From IMG/VR virus record IMGVR_UViG_3300042988_000405, positions 1-50,017 of that record: a stretch of 50,017 bases of DNA. One strand, given 5' to 3'. Shown piece after piece: positions 45,707 through 50,017 of this stretch. This stretch comes from a virus. The notes beneath the pieces were generated by a model. The model did not search any database and had not been told where the DNA came from. It saw nothing but the letters and a program-made list of their open reading frames with translations. Position numbers and translations under genes: made by a program. Positions within the stretch are counted from its first letter, which is position 1. Each line of letters starts with the position of its first letter.

Positions 45707-47115
45707 GAGAACAAATTGAAAAAGTAATCCTTGAGTCTCTACTTTCTGTAGAGAAATTTACAAGACTTGCTATGCCTCACCTACGGGAAGATTTTTTCAA
45801 TTCCCGAATCGAAAAGGAAATCTTTAAGGAAATCCGAGAGTTTTTCGATAAGCATAATCGTGTACCTACAAAGAAAATCCTAAGTTTAGCACTAGATGAT
45901 AATCCACGACTTAAACAGGATGAATTTGAACAAGCACTAAGTTTCGTACAGGACTTTTCAGAAACTCCAGAGGATTATGATTGGCTAGTGGCAAGTACAG
46001 AGAAATTCTGTAAGGACAAAGCGATCTACCTAGGGATTATGAAATCCATTCAAATCCTAGAAGGAAATGATAAGGAACTATCTAAGGATGCAATCCCTTC
46101 AGTCATGACTGAAGCACTATCTGTATCCTTTGACAAAACCATCGGCCACGATTATTTTACAGAATCTGGTGCTCGGTTTGAGATGTACCATACAAAAGAA
46201 GATCGTATCCCATTTGACTTGGATATGTTTAACAAGATCACTCGTGGAGGTCTACCACGTAAGACATTGAATGTAATTCTTGCAGGTGTTAATGCAGGTA
46301 AATCAGCTTTCATGTGTCATTGTGCAGCATCATACATTCGCCAAGGTTTCAATGTGTTATACATTTCCATGGAAATGGCTGAATCTAAGATTGCCGAACG
46401 CATCGACTGTAATATGATGGATATTCCAATCGGCGACCTTTATAAAATGAAGCGAACAGCCTATGAGGACAAAATCTCCGAGCTTCGCATGAAGAATAAA
46501 GGACAACTGGTTATCAAAGAGTATCCTACTGCGTCTGCACACGTTGGACATTTCAGAGCTCTTATTGAGGAACTTAAGTCAAAGAAAGACTTTAAGCCAG
46601 ACGTGATTATGATCGACTACCTTAATATCTGTGCTAGTCAAAGATTCAAGGGTGGCGGCAATGTAAACTCTTACAATTATGCTAAGGCTATCGCTGAAGA
46701 AATCCGTGGATTGTTTATTGAGACAAATGTTGTTGGTATTACAGCTACTCAGTTGACACGATCTGGCTTTGCATCTAGTGATGTAGAAATGACAGATACT
46801 TCTGAATCCTTTGGTGTTCCTGCACTAGCTGACATGTTATTTGCACTTACTCGTACAGAAGAACTTGACGAGATGGGACAGGTTTTGGTTAAACAACTAA
46901 AATCACGATACGGAGATGTAAATTACTACAAGAGATTTGTTATCGGTTCTGAATTCCAGAAATTTAAGTTCTACGATGTAGATGCTGTTGAACAAGAAGA
47001 TATCTCAGGTAAAGGAAAAACTGATGATGACAAACCACTATTTGACCGTTCTGCATTTGGTAAGAGAATGAGTGGCCGTGGTGATACTGGTGGTGTTGAC
47101 TTAGACTTTAGCTGA
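45703..47115 (+). CDS. gp41: Replicative DNA helicase gp41
   Basis: A 470-residue DnaB-type helicase (T4 gp41 is 475). Walker A 'VILAGVNAGKSAFMCHCAAS' near 190-210, 'VLYISMEMAESKIAERID' (H1a), Walker B 'PDVIMIDYLNICAS' near 300 and 'VVGITATQLTRSGFASSDVE' (H3), then 'MLFALTRTEELDEMGQVLVK' with the C-terminal arginine finger region. It unwinds the fork as a hexamer and works with gp61. This gene is a known intein host in other phages, but here it is a single frame without insertion. Confidence 0.96.
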   Translation: MREQIEKVILESLLSVEKFTRLAMPHLREDFFNSRIEKEIFKEIREFFDKHNRVPTKKILSLALDDNPRLKQDEFEQALSFVQDFSETPEDYDWLVASTEKFCKDKAIYLGIMKSIQILEGNDKELSKDAIPSVMTEALSVSFDKTIGHDYFTESGARFEMYHTKEDRIPFDLDMFNKITRGGLPRKTLNVILAGVNAGKSAFMCHCAASYIRQGFNVLYISMEMAESKIAERIDCNMMDIPIGDLYKMKRTAYEDKISELRMKNKGQLVIKEYPTASAHVGHFRALIEELKSKKDFKPDVIMIDYLNICASQRFKGGGNVNSYNYAKAIAEEIRGLFIETNVVGITATQLTRSGFASSDVEMTDTSESFGVPALADMLFALTRTEELDEMGQVLVKQLKSRYGDVNYYKRFVIGSEFQKFKFYDVDAVEQEDISGKGKTDDDKPLFDRSAFGKRMSGRGDTGGVDLDFS

Positions 47116-47125
47116 TTGGTATACT

Positions 47126-48151
47126 ATGTTATGGATTGATGTAACTTACCTTAAACAACTCACTTATGTTTTGAGGAATTTTAAGGAAAAACAGATCGGT
47201 AAATTGTTTGTAGCTAGTTGTCCACTCTGTGGTGATTCGTCTAAGAGTAAGACTAAGGCTAGATTGTACTTCTTTGAACACAAAGGACATTTGACTTGTA
47301 AGTGTCATAATTGTCAAGCATCAATGTCCTTTGGTAAGTTCTTAAAGCAGGTGGACTTTAACCTATATGAGAAGTATGTTTATGAAAGATTCAAGACTGG
47401 TGCTAAACATCAAGATACAATAAAAGTACCAGAAGAGGATATAGAAAAACTTTTAAAGATTGAAGTCAAAAAGCCAGATCAAAGTTTATCAGGACTTACT
47501 TCAGTACTTAGATTATCATCTACTCATCCTGCACGGGAATATCTTTCCTCTAGAAAAATTCCACAAGAGCGACTGAAAGATATCTATTATGTGGAGAAGT
47601 TTTTCGAGTGGGCTAAACAGCATACTGATAAATTTTCTACATATACAACAGATCATGCTCGTATAGTAATACCTTGGATATCTAGGTCTGGTAAGATGAT
47701 TGCATTTGATGCAAGAGCTATTGACAAAAAAGTACAACCAAGATATTATCACTTAGTGTTAGACGACAAAGAGCCTTTATTCTTTGGACTTAATAGGGTA
47801 GATTTTGATGCACCCATGTATGTTGTAGAAGGATCCTTCGACTCTATGTTTATCGATAATTGTATTGCTGTTGGTACTTCAGCACTTTATCGATATCAGT
47901 CACTCGATGATGTTACTTACATACCTGACAGAGATGTTAGAAATGTAGAAGTAATGAAGGGTGTAAAGAAAATGGCCAAGATGGGATTGAAAGTTTGTAT
48001 GTTACCACCAGATTTTAGTGGTAAAGATTTAAACGAATTTATAGTCAATGGAAATAGTAAAGAGGATCTAAAAAAGGTAATAGATTCAAATACTTATTCA
48101 GGATTATCCGCTTTAAATCACTTTTTATTTTGGCAGAAGTGTGCTAGATGA
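47126..48151 (+). CDS. gp61: DNA primase gp61
   Basis: A 341-residue primase (T4 gp61 is 342). Zinc-binding domain: 'VASCPLCGDSSKSKTKARLY' and 'LTCKCHNCQASMSFGKFL' near 28-75. The RNA polymerase/TOPRIM part has 'ARIVIPWISRSGKMIAFDAR', 'MYVVEGSFDSMFIDNCIAVG' (Glu of the TOPRIM) and 'YIPDRDVRN' (D-x-D). It makes RNA primers on the lagging strand in complex with gp41. Ten bases separate it from gene 41; an internal promoter lies in its second half. Confidence 0.95.
   Translation: MLWIDVTYLKQLTYVLRNFKEKQIGKLFVASCPLCGDSSKSKTKARLYFFEHKGHLTCKCHNCQASMSFGKFLKQVDFNLYEKYVYERFKTGAKHQDTIKVPEEDIEKLLKIEVKKPDQSLSGLTSVLRLSSTHPAREYLSSRKIPQERLKDIYYVEKFFEWAKQHTDKFSTYTTDHARIVIPWISRSGKMIAFDARAIDKKVQPRYYHLVLDDKEPLFFGLNRVDFDAPMYVVEGSFDSMFIDNCIAVGTSALYRYQSLDDVTYIPDRDVRNVEVMKGVKKMAKMGLKVCMLPPDFSGKDLNEFIVNGNSKEDLKKVIDSNTYSGLSALNHFLFWQKCAR
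47721..47749 (+). promoter_or_regulatory. Internal sigma70-type promoter in gene 61
   Basis: TTGACA (47721-47726), 17-bp spacer and TATTAT (47744-47749), in the coding region, about 500 bases before thyX. Confidence 0.5.
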
Positions 48152-48184
48152 TAGAAGATACAATAAGTGTTAAAAAGTCGCATT

Positions 48185-48214
48185 TTGGTCTTGTAAGATA
48201 TTGATTAGTATAAT
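48185..48214 (+). promoter_or_regulatory. Sigma70-type promoter for thyX
   Basis: TATAAT (48209-48214) with weak TTGGTC (48185-48190, 18-bp spacing) in the 95-base gap before thyX. Confidence 0.5.
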
Positions 48215-48246
48215 GAATTTTTCGACAATTTTGATTGGAGATGTTA

Positions 48247-49173
48247 ATGGGTGAACTTAAGAAATATTTTGGTAAAAGCTGTGAAGTAACAATCGTACAA
48301 GACTCTATTTCTAGCACAGGTAAGAGAATTACAACATTTCAGTTACGGTATCCAAGATTAATTCATGCAGAATTAATGACTCACCGACTATTTTCCCGTA
48401 ATGCCTCAAGCACAAGAGCTGTACCTATTACAAGCATTTCTTCCGTAGTGGAAGATGATCCAGTGTATCCAATGGTTTGGGGTAAAAATAAGTCTGGTAT
48501 GCAATCCTCTGAGGAACTAAGTGGAATAGAGGCAATCAAGTGTGCTAGTATTTGGAAAGGTATATTAGAGCGAACCATTGTTGCTGCACGTGCACTGTCT
48601 GACATTGGATTACATAAACAGTGGGCTGGTAGAATCCTTGAACCATATCAGATGATGAATACTATCCTTACAGCAACAGAATATGAAAATTGGTTCTGGC
48701 TACGAGATCACAATGAAGCACAACCAGAAATCCAAGAACTTGCTCATATAATGCATACAGCGATGGAAGAAAGTACACCTGTTAAAATCCTTTCAGGAGA
48801 ATGGCATCTACCTTTCATTACTCGTGAAAACATTATTGTAAATGACGAAGATATTGTAACTTATTCTGCAGATGGTTTACCATTAAACCTAGAAGAAGCA
48901 AAAATGATTTCTGCTAGTGCATGTGCACAAGTAAGTTATAGAAAGAATGATGTTTCTTTGGAAAAGGCAAAAGATATTTGGACTCGACTATTTGATACAG
49001 ACCATGTACATGCTAGTCCTCTAGAGCATCAAGCTACTCCAATCGTAGAAGAATGTGATTGGTTAGATACTCCGGGTATTACACATGTTGATACACAAGG
49101 TCGTCTATGGTCTGGTAATTTCTGTGGTTGGATCCAACACCGACAGCTAATTCCAAATAATGCAAAGTGGTGA
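48247..49173 (+). CDS. thyX: Flavin-dependent thymidylate synthase ThyX
   Basis: Start taken at ATG 48247, six bases after TTGGAG (an in-frame ATG at 48241 overlaps this spacing). The 308-residue enzyme is at the long end for ThyX. The signature R-H-R-x7-S is seen as 'MTHRLFSRNASSTRAVP' near 42-58, which binds FAD and dUMP. Conserved His/Arg also lie in 'SACAQVSYRKND' and 'DHVHASPLEHQATP', and 'FCGWIQHRQLIP' near the end. It makes dTMP from dUMP using methylene-tetrahydrofolate and FAD, unlike the ThyA-type td of T4. dUTPase and dCMP deaminase genes follow, giving a dUMP-to-dTMP route. Confidence 0.95.
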   Translation: MGELKKYFGKSCEVTIVQDSISSTGKRITTFQLRYPRLIHAELMTHRLFSRNASSTRAVPITSISSVVEDDPVYPMVWGKNKSGMQSSEELSGIEAIKCASIWKGILERTIVAARALSDIGLHKQWAGRILEPYQMMNTILTATEYENWFWLRDHNEAQPEIQELAHIMHTAMEESTPVKILSGEWHLPFITRENIIVNDEDIVTYSADGLPLNLEEAKMISASACAQVSYRKNDVSLEKAKDIWTRLFDTDHVHASPLEHQATPIVEECDWLDTPGITHVDTQGRLWSGNFCGWIQHRQLIPNNAKW

Positions 49174-49453
49174 AATCTATGTAAGGACTCGTGGGACATT
49201 AGAAGTACACGAGTCCGAATCTACTCTAAGGACAGGAAAGAGATTAAACTTTGAGGATGTATGTGATTATACTGTGGTATGTTTTATAGGATCCGAAGAG
49301 TATATTTTTCAGAAGGTGCTTTCTTATTCATCAAAAGATTATAGTTTGCACATAACCGAAGAGTATGGATCAAAAGCTTTATATGTAAGAAAGATAGGAT
49401 CGCAAGCATTTAATATAATTTATAGTGATAGATTAAAGAAAGGTAAAATATGA
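49160..49453 (+). CDS. Hypothetical protein (97 aa)
   Basis: ATG overlaps the end of thyX by 14 bases and the stop overlaps dut by four bases. The 97-residue, beta-rich product ('LNFEDVCDYTVVCFIGSEEY', 'IFQKVLSYSSKDYSLHITEE') shows no recognised motif. Packed between three dTMP-pathway genes, it may be related to nucleotide metabolism, but this is only from context. Confidence 0.5.
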   Translation: MQSGEIYVRTRGTLEVHESESTLRTGKRLNFEDVCDYTVVCFIGSEEYIFQKVLSYSSKDYSLHITEEYGSKALYVRKIGSQAFNIIYSDRLKKGKI

Positions 49454-49899
49454 AAGTTCCAGTAAAAGTATGGTTTGATTTTAAGCACAATGACGGTCAA
49501 CCAAAATATGAAACTGTCGGTGCTTCAGGTATGGATGTTAGAGCTAATGAAGCACTAATGATTCGCCCAGGTGAGACTAAATTAATCCCAACCGGTATTT
49601 TTATGGCAGTACCAGATGGTTATGAAGTACAAGTCAGACCGCGTTCAGGTATGTCATACAAGACAAAATTCCGTATTCCAAATTCCCCAGGTACTATAGA
49701 TTCTGACTATCGTGGTGAGTTATGTGTAATTTCTGAAAACATTGGAAATGATGAAATCAAGATTCCTTTAGGTGAGCGAATTGGTCAGATTGTTATTAAG
49801 GAAGTAGATCAAATTGTTTGGGATGTTGTTATTTCTAGGGAAGCACTTCCATCTACAGAACGTGGAGCAGGTGGTTTCGGATCAACCGGCACCAAATAA
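49450..49899 (+). CDS. dut: dUTP pyrophosphatase
   Basis: A 149-residue trimeric dUTPase of normal size. All five motifs are present: I 'GASGMDVRANEAL', II 'RPRSGMSYK', III 'PGTIDSDYRGELCV', IV 'GERIGQIVI' and V 'ERGAGGFGSTG'. It hydrolyses dUTP to dUMP and PPi, protecting DNA from uracil and feeding ThyX. Overlaps the preceding gene (ATGA); an AAAGG site is upstream. Confidence 0.97.
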   Translation: MKVPVKVWFDFKHNDGQPKYETVGASGMDVRANEALMIRPGETKLIPTGIFMAVPDGYEVQVRPRSGMSYKTKFRIPNSPGTIDSDYRGELCVISENIGNDEIKIPLGERIGQIVIKEVDQIVWDVVISREALPSTERGAGGFGSTGTK

Positions 49900-49902
49900 A
49901 TA
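49896..49902 (+). promoter_or_regulatory. Late promoter-like ATAAATA at dut stop
   Basis: AAATAAATAAC overlaps the dut stop. Because AAA-TAA-ATA can arise by chance at such stops and the next gene is metabolic, this is weak. Confidence 0.25.
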
Positions 49903-49921
49903 ACATCCCAATAGGAAGAGC

Positions 49922-50017
49922 ATGAAAGAAAAATATATTAAACCTCATATGGAAACTGCCATTGCATGGGCAAAATTATCCTATGCTGAGAGGAAAAAAG
50001 TTGGTGCTGTGCTAGCA
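49922..50017 (+). CDS. cd: dCMP deaminase family protein (3' end outside window)
   Basis: ATG with AGGAAGAG upstream; 32 codons are visible before the window ends. 'YIKPHMETAIAWAKLSYAER' with 'KKVGAVLA' matches the start of T4-type deoxycytidylate deaminase (x-F-I-K-x-H-M-E-T-A-x-x-x-A-x-L-S-Y-A-x-R). The zinc-binding HAE motif would lie downstream. It would deaminate dCMP to dUMP for thymidylate synthesis by ThyX. The next gene in sequence, not the visible part, must confirm the active site. Confidence 0.75.
   Translation, partial: MKEKYIKPHMETAIAWAKLSYAERKKVGAVLA

Noticed and set aside
46130-46158. TTGACA-17-TATTTT inside gene 41 as another internal promoter
   Set aside because: The -10 matches only four of six consensus positions and lies deep in the helicase gene; too weak to list.
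48148-48204. 18-codon frame overlapping the gene 61 stop (MIEDTISVKKSHFGLVRY)
   Set aside because: ATGA overlap is suggestive, but it is very short, lies over the thyX promoter region and has no motif; not annotated.
1-50017. CRISPR array, insertion sequence or integrase/attachment site
   Set aside because: No regularly spaced direct repeats, transposase or integrase motifs were seen; the gene set is that of a strictly lytic T4-like phage.

Overview
This window is part of the genome of a T4-like contractile-tailed bacteriophage (a myovirus with about 38-40% GC by eye). The evidence is the conserved T4 core in near-canonical order, all on the + strand with overlapping or abutting genes: sheath gp18, tube gp19, portal gp20, prohead protease gp21, scaffold gp22, major capsid protein gp23, UvsY, UvsW, late sigma gp55, gp47/gp46, clamp gp45, clamp loader gp44/gp62, RegA, DNA polymerase gp43, UvsX, helicase gp41 and primase gp61. 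The gp20-gp21-gp22-gp23-uvsY-uvsW-55-47-46-45-44-62-regA-43-uvsX-41 order, ThyX instead of a T4-type ThyA, a small heat shock protein and a short gp62 point to the lineage of cyanophages and alphaproteobacterial or marine T4-like phages rather than to enterobacterial T4. I cannot name the host.

Layout. 1-9 kb: virion structural or appendage proteins, the first cut by the window edge, and three very small coupled genes. 9-14.4 kb: large modular acidic/basic proteins with repeated L-x-E|S/A sites, probably internal head proteins, plus a structural protein. 14.4-16 kb: a fibre-like protein, a conserved small protein and an i-spanin/o-spanin pair. 16-24.8 kb: tail and head morphogenesis (18, 19, 20, two gp67/68-like core proteins, 21, 22, 23, a second tube-fold protein), with a candidate small RNA after gene 23. 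24.9-41.8 kb: recombination, late transcription and replication. 41.9-45.3 kb: proteins beginning with a T4 internal-protein-like capsid-targeting sequence. 45.4-50 kb: helicase, primase, ThyX, dUTPase and the start of a dCMP deaminase.

The most striking element is uvsX. Its recombinase is encoded in two pieces. The first ORF ends in a 98-residue N-intein (Cys1) and the second begins with a 35-residue C-intein (ending His-Asn) followed by Thr of the C-extein. Between them lies a free-standing GIY-YIG/NUMOD3 homing endonuclease gene. This is a 'fractured gene' split intein in an essential recombinase, inserted in the L2-like DNA-binding loop. Both homing endonuclease genes in the window (the other is between genes 45 and 44) carry a hairpin that hides the ribosome binding site and has a T4-type late promoter (TATAAATA or GATAAATA) in its loop. 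This is the logic known for T4 I-TevI. Two terminators (after the gene ending at 5043 and after the one ending at 45344) use the same promoter-inside-hairpin design.

How the genes work together. Sigma70-type promoters (several with TTGACA and 17-bp spacing) would drive uvsY-uvsW-55-47-46, 45, 43 and 41-61-thyX early. gp55, with the gp45 clamp, would then switch on late promoters with a TAAATA core, many of them fused to TAA stop codons of structural genes. gp21 would mature the head and probably also cut the targeted internal proteins and polyproteins, which may be packaged and injected.
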